Source of the DNA: Undaria pinnatifida
Taxonomy: Eukaryota > Sar > Phaeophyceae > Laminariales > Alariaceae
Length of the DNA: 64,000 nucleotides
Direction: 5' to 3'
NCBI GenBank assembly: GCA_012845835.1
Contig: JABAKD010000023.1
Span: 9,961,840-10,025,839, forward strand
Shown here: one piece after another, positions 52,301-62,675 of the stretch
Layout: the number at the start of each line of letters is the position of its first letter
Position numbering within the stretch: the first letter of the stretch is position 1
The notes under the pieces: generated by a model
Seen by the model: the letters and a program-made list of their open reading frames with translations, nothing else
The model's database searches: none
What the model was told of the DNA's origin: nothing
Translations under genes and position numbers: made by a program

Positions 52301-55300
52301 ACCCTAGGTGTAGTGTAGGGGTGGAAGCACAGTGTAAGATCGCCCAACACGCTGACACTCGTCGCACCAAAACGGGCAGCATTTACCCTAGGTGTAGTGT
52401 AGGGGGGGGATCACAGTGAAAAGTCACCCAACACGCTGACACTCGTCGCACCTAAACAGGCAGCATTTACCCTAGGTGTAGTGTAGGGGTGGAAGCACAG
52501 TGCAAGATCGCGCAACACGCTGACACTCATCGCACCAAAACGGGCAGCTTTTACCCTAGGTGTAGTGTAGGGGTGGAAGCACAGTGTAAGATCGCCCAAC
52601 ACGCTGACACTCATCGCACCAAAACGAGAAGAATTTTCCGGAGGTGTAGTGTAGGGGGGGGAGCACAGTGAAAGGTCACCAAACACGATGACACTCGTCG
52701 AACTAAAACAGGCAGCATTTAACCTAGGTATAGTGTAGGGGTGGAAGCACAGTGTAAGATCGCCCAACACGATGATACTCATAGCACTAAAACGGGCAGA
52801 ATTTTACCCGAGGTGTAGCGTAGAGGGGGAAGCACAGTGAAAGGTCACCCAACACGCTGACATTCGTCGCACCAAAACAGGCAGCATTTACCCTAGGTGT
52901 AGTGTAGGGGTGGAAGCACAGTGTATGATCGCCCAACACGCTGACACTCGTCGCACCAAAACGGGCAGCATTTACCCTAGGTGTAGTGTAGGGGGGGGAG
53001 CACAGTGAAAAGTCACCCAACACGCTGACACTCGTCGCACCTAAACAGGCAGCATTTACCCTAGGTGTAGTGTAGGGGTGGAAGCACAGTGCAAGATCGC
53101 GCAACAAGCTGACACTCATCGCACCAAAACGGGCAGCAGTTACCCTAGGTGTAGTGTAGGGGTTATCACAAACAAGGTTCGCCCAACACGCCGACGCTCA
53201 TCGCACCAAAACAGGCAGCATTTACCCTAGGTGTAGTGTAGGGGTGGAGCACAGTGTAAGATCGCCCAACACGCTGACACTCAGCGCACCAAAACGGGCA
53301 GAATTTACCCTTGGTGTAGTGTAGGGGGGGAGTACAGTGAAAGGTAACTCAAAAGGCTGACACTCGTCGCACCAAAACAGGCAGCATTTAACCTAGGTGT
53401 AATGTAGGGGTGGAAGCAAAGTGTAAGATAGCCCAACACGCTGACACTCATCACACCAAAACGGGCAGCATTTACCCTAGGTGTAGTGTAGGGGTGGAGC
53501 ACAGTGTAAGATCGCCCAACACGCTGACACTCAGCGCACCAAAACGGGCAGAATTTACCCTTGGTGTAGTGTAGGGGGGGAGTACAGTGAAAGGTAACCA
53601 AAAAGGCTGACACTCGTCGCACCAAAACAGGCAGCATTTAACCTAGGTGTAGTGTAGGGGTGGAAGCAAAGTGTAAGATTGCCCAACACGCTGACACTCA
53701 TCACACCAAAACGGGCAGCATTTGCCCTAGGTGTAGTGTAGGGGGGGGAGCACAGTGAAAGGTCACCCAACATGCTGACACTCGTCGCACCAAAACAGGC
53801 AGCTTTTACCCTAGGTGTAGTGTAGGGGTGGAAGCACAGTGTAAGATCGCCCAACACGCTGACACTCATCGCACCAAACCGAGCAGAATTTTACGGAGGT
53901 GTAATGTAGGGGGGGGAGCACAGTGAAAGGTCACCAAACACGCTGACACTCGTCGAACTAAAACAGGCAGCATTTAACCTAGGTATAGTGTAGGGGTGGA
54001 AGCACAGTGTAAGATCGCCCAACACGATGATACTCATAGCACCAAAACGGGCAGAATTTTACCCGAGGTGTAGTGTAGAGGGGGAAGCACAGTGAAAGGT
54101 CACCCAACACGATGACATTCGTCGCACCAAAACAGGCAGCATTTACCCTAGGTGTAGTGTAGGGGTGGAAGCACAGTGTAAGATCGCCCAACACGCTGAC
54201 ACTCGTCGCACCAAAACGGGCAGCATTTACCCTAGGTGTAGTGTAGGGGGGGGATCACAGTGAAAAGTCACCCAACACGCTGACACTCGTCGCACCTAAA
54301 CAGGCAGCATTTACCCTAGGTGTAGTGTAGGGGTGGAAGCATAGTGCAAGATCGCGCAACACGCTGACACTCATCGCACCAAAACGGGCAGCTTTTACCC
54401 TAGGTGTAGTGTAGGGGTGGAAGCACAGTGTAAGATCGCCCAACACGCTGACACTCATCGCACCAAAACGAGAAGAATTTTCCGGAGGTGTAGTGTAGGG
54501 GGGGGAGCACAGTGAAAGGTCACCAAACACGATGACACTCGTCGAACTAAAACAGGCAGCATTTAACCTAGGTATAGTGTAGGGGTGGAAGCACAGTGTA
54601 AGATCGCCCAACACGATGATACTCATAGCACCAAAACAGGCAGAATTTTACCCGAGGTGTAGCGTAGAGGGGGAAGGACAGTGAAAGGTCACCCAACACG
54701 CTGACATTCGTCGCACCAAAACAGGCAGCATTTACCCTAGGTGTAGTGTAGGGGTGGAAGCACAGTGTATGATCGCCCAACACGCTGACACTCGTCGCAC
54801 CAAAACGGGCAGCATTTACCCTAGGTGTAGTGTAGGGGGGGGAGCACAGTGAAAAGTCACCCAACACGCTGACACTCGTCGCACCTAAACAGGCAGCATT
54901 TACCCTAGGTGTAGTGTAGGGGTGGAAGCACAGTGCAAGATCGCGCAACAAGCTGACACTCATCGCACCAAAACGGGCAGCAGTTACCCTAGGTGTAGTG
55001 TAGGGGTTATCACAAACAAGGTTCGCCCAACACGCCGACGCTCATCGCACCAAAACAGGCAGCATTTACCCTAGGTGTAGTGTAGGGGTGGAGCACAGTG
55101 TAAGATCGCCCAACACGCTGACACTCAGCGCACCAAAACGGGCAGAATTTACCCTTGGTGTAGTGTAGGGGGGGAGTACAGTGAAAGGTAACTCAAAAGG
55201 CTGACACTCGTCGCACCAAAACAGGCAGCATTTAACCTAGGTGTAATGTAGGGGTGGAAGCAAAGTGTAAGATAGCCCAACACGCTGACACTCATCACAC

Positions 55301-58300
55301 CAAAACGGGCAGCATTTACCCTAGGTGTAGTGTAGGGGTGGAGCACAGTGTAAGATCGCCCAACACGCTGACACTCAGCGCACCAAAACGGGCAGAATTT
55401 ACCCTTGGTGTAGTGTAGGGGGGGAGTACAGTGAAAGGTAACCAAAAAGGCTGACACTCGTCGCACCAAAACAGGCAGCATTTAACCTAGGTGTAGTGTA
55501 GGGGTGGAAGCAAAGTGTAAGATTGCCCAACACGCTGACACTCATCACACCAAAACGGGCAGCATTTGCCCTAGGTGTAGTGTAGGGGGGGGAGCACAGT
55601 GAAAGGTCACCCAACATGCTGACACTCGTCGCACCAAAACAGGCAGCTTTTACCCTAGGTGTAGTGTAGGGGTGGAAGCACAGTGTAAGATCGCCCAACA
55701 CGCTGACACTCATCGCACCAAACCGAGCAGAATTTTCCGGAGGTGTAATGTAGGGGGGGGAGCACAGTGAAAGGTCACCAAACACGCTGACACTCGTCGA
55801 ACTAAAACAGGCAGCATATAACCTAGGTATAGTGTAGGGGTGGAAGCACAGTGTAAGATCGCCCAACACGATGATACTCATAGCACCAAAACGGGCAGAA
55901 TTTTACCCGAGGTGTAGTGTAGAGGGGGAAGCACAGTGAAAGGTCACCCAACACGCTGACATTCGTCGCACCAAAACAGGCAGTATTTACTCTAGGTGTA
56001 GTGTAGGGGTGGAAGCACAGTGTATGATCGCCCAACACGCTGACACTCGTCGCACCAAAACGGGCAGCATTTACCCTAGGTGTAGTGTAGGGGGGGGAGC
56101 ACAGTGAAAAGTCACCCAACACGCTGACACTCGTCGCACCTAAACAGGCAGCATTTACCCTAGGTGTAGTGTAGGGGTGGAAGCACAGTGCAAGATCGCG
56201 CAACACGCTGACACTCATCGCACCAAAACGGGCAGCAGTTACCCTAGGTGTAGTGTAGGGGTTATCACAAACAAGGTTCGCCCAACACGCCGACGCTCAT
56301 CGCACCAAAACAGGCAGCATTTACCCTAGTTGTAGTGTAGGGGTGGAGCACAGTGTAAGATCGCCCAACACGCTGACACTCAGCGCACCAAAACGGGCAG
56401 AATTTACCCTTGGTGTAGTGTAGGGGGGGAGTACGGTGAAAGGTAACCCAAAAGGCTGACACTCGTCGCACCAAAACAGGCAGCATTTAACCTAGGTGTA
56501 ATGTAGGGGTGGAAGCAAAGTGTAAGATTGCCCAACACGCTGACACTCATCACACCAAAACGGGCAGCATTTGCCCTAGGTGTCGTGTAGGGGGGGGAGC
56601 ACAGTGAAACGTCACCCAACACGCTGACACTCGTCGCACCAAAACAGGCAGCTTTTACCCTAGGTGTAGTGTAGGGGTGGAAGCACAGTGTAAGATCGCC
56701 CAACACGCTGACACTCATTGCACCAAAACGAGCAGAATTTTCCGGACGTGTAGTGTAGGGGGGGAAGCACAGTGAAAGGTCACCAAACACGCTGACACTC
56801 GTCGCACCAAAACAGGCAGCATTTAACCTAGGTGTAATGTAGGGGTGGAAGCAAAGTGTAAGATAGCCCAACACGCTGACACTCATCACACCAAAACAGG
56901 CAGCATTTACCCTAGGTGTAGTGTAGGGGGGGGAGCACAGTGTAAGATCGCCCAACACGCTGACACTCAGCGCACCAAAACGGGCAGAATTTACCCTTGG
57001 TGTAGTGTAGGGGGGGAGTACAGTGAAAGGTAACCCAAAAGGCTGACACTCGTCGCACCAAAACAGGCAGCATTTAACCTAGGTGTAATGTAGGGGTGGA
57101 AGCAAAGTGTAAGATAGCCCAACACGCTGACACTCATCACACCAAAACGGGCAGCATTTGCCCTAGGTGTAGTGTAGGGGGGGGAGCACAGTGAAAGATC
57201 ACCCAACACGCTGACACTCGTCGCACCAAAACAGGCAGCTTTCACCCTAGGTGTAGTGTAGGGGTGGAAGCACGGTGTAAGATCGCCCAACACGCTGACA
57301 CTCATCGCACCAAACCGAGCAGAATTTTCCGGAGGTGTAGTGTAGGGGGGGGAGCACAGTGAAAGGTCACCAAACACGCTGACACTCGTCGAACTAAAAC
57401 GGGCAGCATTTAACCTAGGTATAGTGTAGGGGTGGAAGCACAGTGCAAGATCGCCCAACACGATGATACTCATCGCACCAAAACGGGCAGAATTTTACCC
57501 GAGGTGTAGTGTAGAGGGGGAAGCACAGTGAAAGGTCACCCAACACGCTGACAATCGTCGCGCCAAAACAGGCAGTAATTACTCTAGGTGTAGTGTAGGG
57601 GTGGAAGCACAGTGTAAGATCGCCCAACACGCTGACACTCGTCGCACCAAAACAGGCAGCATTTCCCCTAGGTGTAGTGTAGGGGGGGGAGCACAGTGAA
57701 AAGTCACCCAACACGCTGACACTTGTCGCACCTAAACAGGCAGCATTTACCCTAGGTGTAGTGTAGTGGTGGAAGCACAGTGTAAGATCGCGCAACACGC
57801 TGACACTCATCGCACCAAAACGGGCAGCAGTTACCCTAGGTGTAGTGTAGGGGGGGGAACACAGTGAAAGGTCGCTTAACACGCTGACACTCATCGCACT
57901 AAAACGGGCAGCATTTACCCTAGGTGTAGTGTAGGGGGGGGAGCACAGTGAAAAGTCACCCAACACGCTGACACTCGTCGCACCAAAACAGGCAGCATTT
58001 ACCCTAGGTGTAGTGTAGGGGTGGAAGCACAGTGTAAGAGCGCCCAACACGCTGACACTCATCGCACCAAAACGAGCAGCATTTACCCTAGGTGTAGTGG
58101 GGGAACACAGTGAAAAGTCACCCAACACGCTGACACTCGTCGCACCAAAACAGGCAGCATTTACCCTAGGTGTAGTGTAGGGGTGGAAGCACAGTGTAGG
58201 ATCGCCCAACACGCTAACACTCGTCGCACCAAAACGGGCATCATTTACCCTAGGTGTAGTGTAGGGGGGGGAGCACAGTGAAAGGTCACCCAACACGCTG

Positions 58301-58500
58301 GCACTTGTCGCACCAAAACAGGCAGCATTAACCCTAGGTGTAGTGTAGGGTTGGAAGCACAGTGTATGATCGTCCAACACGCTGACACTCATCGCACCAA
58401 AACGGGCAGCATTTACCCTAGGTGTAATGTAGGGGGGGGAGCACAGTGAAAGGTCACCCAACACGCTGACAATCGTCGCACCAAAACGGGCAGTATAACC
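49335..58500 (-). repeat. 84-bp satellite array (about 108 units) in the retrotransposon leader
   Basis: Tandem units of 84 bp, read on plus as CCTAGGTGTAGTGTAGGGG, GCACAGTG, CCCAACACGCTGACACTC and CACCAAAACGGGCAGC. Two variants largely alternate (GTGTAAGATCGCCC with ACTCATCGC, and GTGAAAGGTCACCC with ACTCGTCGC), giving a 168-bp dimer. A higher-order 1,844-bp block is repeated about 2.3-2.5 times between about 51.7 and 56.2 kb. Units at the left edge (49,335-49,440) are diverged, as at satellite margins. The unit is 28 codons and one minus-strand frame is free of stops for long stretches (382 and 439 codons), so a repetitive peptide (PYTTPRVNAARFGA per unit) is possible in principle. Confidence 0.9.
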
Positions 58501-58710
58501 CTCCCATACAAAGTAGTTTCCCCCGACCGCACTGAAGGGGGACGGTCGCGCCTGCAGTAGTGCTGATTGCTGCAGTATCACTGCTGTGTTCACAGGTAAC
58601 GGTAATTTCAACCGCAACAAGATGGGTAGTGTAGTACCAACACCAGCTGTAGAAAAATGTGCACGCCCACAGTCGAATAGAAAGGCTGTTTGCCCCCAAA
58701 GGTACCGCAT
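57415..58710 (-). CDS. Longest open frame entering the satellite (doubtful)
   Basis: An ATG at 58,710 opens a 431-codon frame. About 70 codons of unique sequence (start MRYLWGQTAFLFDCG) are followed by about 13 units of the 28-residue satellite repeat, then a stop. Similar but shorter frames occur along the array. It would encode a Cys/Tyr/Pro-containing repetitive protein. The frame may be open only because the unit length is a multiple of three. There is no family match. Confidence 0.25.
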   Translation of the reverse strand: MRYLWGQTAFLFDCGRAHFSTAGVGTTLPILLRLKLPLPVNTAVILQQSALLQARPSPFSAVGGNYFVWEGYTARFGATIVSVLGDLSLCSPPYITPRVNAARFGAMSVSVLDDHTLCFQPYTTPRVNAACFGATSASVLGDLSLCSPPYTTPRVNDARFGATSVSVLGDPTLCFHPYTTPRVNAACFGATSVSVLGDFSLCSPTTPRVNAARFGAMSVSVLGALTLCFHPYTTPRVNAACFGATSVSVLGDFSLCSPPYTTPRVNAARFSAMSVSVLSDLSLCSPPYTTPRVTAARFGAMSVSVLRDLTLCFHHYTTPRVNAACLGATSVSVLGDFSLCSPPYTTPRGNAACFGATSVSVLGDLTLCFHPYTTPRVITACFGATIVSVLGDLSLCFPLYTTPRVKFCPFWCDEYHRVGRSCTVLPPLHYT

Positions 58711-60401
58711 TAAACGGGCTGTTCTCCACTGCACTAGTAAAAACTGTGAAGTCGCAGTATCTCCGCGAACTGTGTAGTAAGCGCTCTGTAACGGGCAGTA
58801 GCTGTCCGAACATGTGCAGAGAAGAAGAAAAAAAAAATTCCAGCGTAGACCCTAGCAATATCGTGAAGGGCAGCACATGTACGGGCAGGAAGACGGCCTA
58901 ACGCCCTGACAGATGAAAAAAAAATCCGTACCCACTCCCACCGATAAAGGGACAGTTACGTTGACAGCAGTGCGGAGTGCCGCACGGTCACAGCTGTGCA
59001 TACACAGAAAGTTGTATTATAGTCCCCTCGTACCCATGAATGGGAGAATATAGGGCATCGCACACACCAACAGCCTTGCCCAAAAAGCCAGCACAGAGTT
59101 TCAGCGTTCACTAGGTTCAAGTTCTAGTCACAGAGGGGCCAGGACGAAAACAAAACCTCTCGAATCGAACTTGCAAGGAGCACTCGCACAGCAGTGGGGG
59201 GTGTCAGAGCTGCGGTGCTGTAACTGTGGACGCTGGGGCAGTGAAGGGTCGAGCTATGTGGTGTATGAGCAGGAGCAAAGTAGGCGGCTTGGCTGCTGTA
59301 CAGTGACTTCTACAGCAGAGAATCCGGCGGTATATGGCAGGCATTGACAGCGAGCCCATTGTGCTGCACTGTAGTTGGCACCTCTGCAAAAATGATGGTT
59401 CAAGCTACGCGACGCACAGCAGTAGTGGAACGCTATTGATCGAGAAAGATCGGAGAGGGGTCCGAGGTGCGTCAAATTAGTAGCTTGTACTAATTTCGGC
59501 AGAAAGGGGGCAGCTGCTTGTTCGACGCACAAGAATGATCGACGTATGTACTGAAACCCATACGATAACGCGTGTACTGGAAAATTCGCCAAACGAAAAA
59601 TCCTAAACATTCCACGAGCACCGCCTGTTTCTTTCCAGTAGGTAGATCACAAGGAAGGAGCCCCGACATGAGCTCCTAGAGCACGGTGCCCGTAGTCCAA
59701 GGGGGTCCCGCGAAGGACGGTCTGGCACCGACAGCAAGGATGTGCTGGGCGATGGGCTCTCTCAGCGAGCGAAGTCCCCTTCGAAGGTCATTCGAAGGGT
59801 TGATTCCAGTATGCTTGTCCGTGGCATGTCGTGCACATGCCTCCGAGCCCCAAAGCGCGAATAAAAAAGTACGAGTCGATGGCCGATCTTGGGGCTTGTG
59901 CTGGCAACTCGCGGATACGTGCTGTGCAACATGCTGGCAGAGCACGGAGCAAACAAGTCTGATGGGTGGGGCTCGGGCAGTTCCACTGCGGAGTGGTCTA
60001 TGACAAGCTGGCGGTGAACTGATGCGGCCAAAGGCCGGGACGAGGAGTGTTCTCCGAAGAGCAGTGTCGTCCGCCCGTACTCGAAAAGTGTCCTCTGTGT
60101 GATGCGTGCCCAGCAACCAACAGGAGGGACCAAAATTCGAGACGAGGAGTGTGCTCCGCAGTGCAGTGTCGTCCGCACGTACTTGGAAGGTGTCGTCCGT
60201 GTGGTACGTGCGCGGCGACCAACAGGAAGGGCCCCTGCGATCTCACTGCTGTTGTGGTCGCCGTTGTAGGAGGAAGGGCGCTCCCTCCATTGAGAAGCCA
60301 CCCGAGAAGGAACGAGGGTTGTGGGCTCGATGGAAAGCAAAAGCAAAATCGCTACGAAAACAAAATCGGAGAGATTGGAAGAACGCTGCCACAATAGCAT
60401 A
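58501..60401 (-). other. Proximal leader of the retrotransposon
   Basis: About 1.9 kb between the satellite array and the primer-binding site. It contains a 102-bp imperfect tandem duplication (starts at 60,039 and 60,141, GACGAGGAGTGTTCTCCG type). A minus frame of 227 codons (59,762-60,445) spans this duplication and enters the LTR but has no ATG at its edge and no domain. Leader sequence normally carries packaging signals; none can be identified by eye. Confidence 0.45.
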
Positions 60402-60419
60402 TCAAGCTTGTCGACGCCA
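60402..60419 (-). other. Primer-binding site (putative)
   Basis: Two bases after the 5' LTR the minus strand reads TGGCGTCGACAAGCTTGA. TGG pairs with the CCA end of a tRNA, and this is the standard place for minus-strand priming. I cannot name the tRNA. Confidence 0.6.
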
Positions 60420-60421
60420 CA

Positions 60422-60688
60422 TGTGAAATTAAAGGTGGGGGACACAGAGTGCCCCCTGCAGGTCTGCCAATTGAGCAGGTCCTCGGAGAGTACTCACTTT
60501 CGTTCCTTCGTAGAGATGTAGCTTTATTCGTTTCCACCAGAGCCCGGTATAGCTTCTGAGATCGGAGGCGCGTGCCTCTGATCTAATTCCTAACTTCCCG
60601 GAATATAAACCGCAAACCTTATCATACGAAACCCATCCAAATGATCAAATTCGGATACCTCCAGGCCTTTCGAGGCCGTATATTAACA
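60422..60688 (-). repeat. 5' LTR (267 bp)
   Basis: Partner of the 3' LTR, beginning TGTTAATATACGG and ending TTTCACA on the minus strand. The TATA-like TTTATATTC and the AATAAA are present in the same positions. One arm of the GATCGGAGGC hairpin carries a substitution (GCCTCTGATC on plus). The promoter here would drive the whole element transcript. Confidence 0.92.
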
Positions 60689-61570
60689 CTAAGATGTGTC
60701 ACATAAAGTCCGACTTTTTTGTGAAGCTACGTACTAAGAAATGATTTCCATACGCCATACGAAGCGCTGGGCACTTGGAAAGCTTCGTAGAGACATCTCA
60801 TCAATGATCGTACCCGGTAGGTGGGCAAAAATCATATATCATCCCAACCCCCAGCGAGATACAAACATATTAGAAAAAATTGGTCAGGAGAAAAGACCGA
60901 ATGGCCAGCAACCGTGTGATCCAAACGTCCCACCTCTCGCGGCGGCACGCCACTACACCACAGTGGGTCTGCGGCTCCTCACACCCCTCACCTGAACATT
61001 AGGTTGAGCTGCCCCCAATAGCATCCGACGTTCAGCACGATGAAAGCATAGCCCCTATACCGAAGGACGACACATCCTACAGTAGGGGTACGCCGAATAT
61101 TTATTTGTATGGTTTCTCTCACATGAAAAAAAATGTCGACAACTTGAGACCGCAAAATTATCAAGCAAGTCGCTGGCGCAAGCCACCCCGAACGACGGGA
61201 AGAATAGGCGCCGCAAAGTGCCCACGCCCTACCCAAACCAATGGTTCTGATGAAACAACCACGCTTTGTTTGCTCCCATGTATGTATGCCCGATGTGCAA
61301 TAACACCGCAGCCTAGGCATAGAGTGAAGAATTTGGAAATCACACACCGAATGCCAGCAGTATCTCGTTTTCCTCGCTTTATGAGAAGACTGTATTCCTC
61401 ACCTCTCCCCCCCCCGCCAAAAAATAGAATGCAATAAACATATATTCGAACAAAAGAAAGTTCAACAAGCCGAAAAATGAACGCCGAGGCTGGCCCAGGT
61501 ATACAACATGACAAACGATCTACAAAAAAAGGCCGACGTTCTGAAGGTACACCGGGCCCCGACGCTACTG
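60689..61570. other. Right flank of the retrotransposon, unassigned
   Basis: No gene or repeat recognised. The sequence directly after the LTR (CTAAGATG) does not match the left flank. Confidence 0.3.
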
Positions 61571-61580
61571 TAGGGGATGG

Positions 61581-61827
61581 CGCGTGCTACGATAGAGATG
61601 CACCAGTTTTTGTTTGAAACTCTGCACCTTGGGGGAGCTTAGGGCCTCTCCCAAGAACTGATTTGGAGAAAAATAACACTGTTACCGAATGAAACCTTCT
61701 ACGGCCTAGGTACACAACGATAATCATGCAAAAATGAATAGGGCGTATTTCCGACGATTTTGTGTTAAGGAGCCCCATCGTTCACAAACCTTAACGGCGA
61801 AACTGCTACTTCTATCGTAGCATGCGT
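61581..61827. mobile_element. MITE family M4 (GCTACGAT ends), copy 1
   Basis: Left GCGCGTGCTACGATAGAGATG and right CTTCTATCGTAGCATGCGT are inverted repeats of about 16-18 bp. Inner blocks (GGAGAAAAATAACACTGTTAC, CGGCCTAGGTACACAACGAT, TTTCCGACGATTTTGTGT) recur in the 62,483 copy and, diverged, at 62,880-63,040. Non-coding, about 247 bp. An M2-type end (GGTACGGTAGGGGATATG) lies immediately to the right. Confidence 0.5.
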
Positions 61828-61834
61828 CATACCG

Positions 61835-62482
61835 GGAACCGATGGTACGGTAGGGGATATGTCCCTTTTATCCGCCCTCATGTCGCGGTGGCCCCGGCTC
61901 GCTCGCGTGAGTGACCCCCTCTGTTTCTTGTGCGGTGCTGTCATGAACCATATCCTACGGTAGAGGTGCGTGCACAGCCCAAATTTCCCCGAGTTCCTCA
62001 CAGGATGAGCAAGCTCAACCTCTCATTCACGCGACATGATTTTCAATGCATTCGTTCGCACAATCCGATCAACCATTTATGCCTTAGCCCAAAAATGTAT
62101 GTATGTATGTACCCTGAAATTGCTTGACTCTTGACCAATCTCTAATTCCTCCATTGAGGAGCTCAATCGGACACAAGTGCACTGTTAGGTAAACGAATAA
62201 CTGCAACCCTTGCCCTGCGGCGTGATTCTCATAGGCTTTCGTGTGCTGTTTTACAATCATATCATATAGACCCCCGACGGGACGGTCAGCTACGCTGCCG
62301 AAAATAATTGTCTGACGTTCTTTCGCCGGTGAGGCACGTAGTCCCTCGGGCGAGTGACTCAGCCCCCGCTAGCTGGAAGGCGGTTACTCAATCTACCGCA
62401 GCCTTCACCTTGGCTTGAGGAACCCGTCACTCACATTAAGGTTTTAACGAACAAACGCTTTACAGTAGCATGTGACAAGAGC
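61835..62482. other. M2-family remnants and unassigned sequence
   Basis: Left-type M2 ends occur at about 61,839 and 61,945, with the palindrome CTCGCTCGCGTGAGTGACC at 61,893-61,912 and a second near 62,345 (CCTCGGGCGAGTGACTC). No complete element can be delimited. A short ATGT microsatellite is at 62,096-62,110. Confidence 0.4.
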
Positions 62483-62675
62483 TACGATGAAGGTGCCCAA
62501 ATTCATTTCTGAGGTCTCTTCTCTTTCGGTGCTTGCGACGTCTCGTAAAGTCTGATCTGGAGAAAAACAATTGACTGCTACACTGAACAATAAAAAAGTA
62601 ATGGCCCATTTGGGACGATTTTCGTCAGACAGTAACTAAAATATTTCCGACGAAAAATGCTACCTTCATCGTAGC
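62483..62675. mobile_element. MITE family M4, copy 2
   Basis: Left GCTACGATGAAGGTGC and right GCTACCTTCATCGTAGC are inverted repeats. The interior shares GATCTGGAGAAAAACAA, TGCTACACTGAAC and GGACGATTTTCGTC with copy 1. About 193 bp, non-coding. No target duplication is visible. Confidence 0.5.

Larger units (their letters stand above)
37551..60688 (-). mobile_element. Giant Ty3/gypsy LTR retrotransposon carrying a NADAR domain
   Basis: Bounded by two direct LTRs (37,551-37,819 and 60,422-60,688). Minus-strand order: 5' LTR, primer-binding site, about 11.4-kb leader with satellite array, Gag, NADAR-protease, RT, RNase H, integrase, chromodomain, Tudor-like tail, polypurine tract, 3' LTR. RT before integrase, a GPY-like module and a chromodomain place it with Ty3/gypsy chromovirus-type elements. 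At 23.1 kb it is several times the usual 5-10 kb, mainly because of the leader. The LTRs differ at about 8 substitutions plus one 2-bp indel, so the insertion is not new. No matching target duplication is visible (GATTA on the left, CTAAG on the right). Multiple stops and frame changes indicate that this copy is probably defective. Confidence 0.9.

Noticed and set aside
49335-58500. CRISPR-like array
   Set aside because: Units are contiguous 84-bp tandem repeats without unique spacers, inside a eukaryotic retrotransposon.
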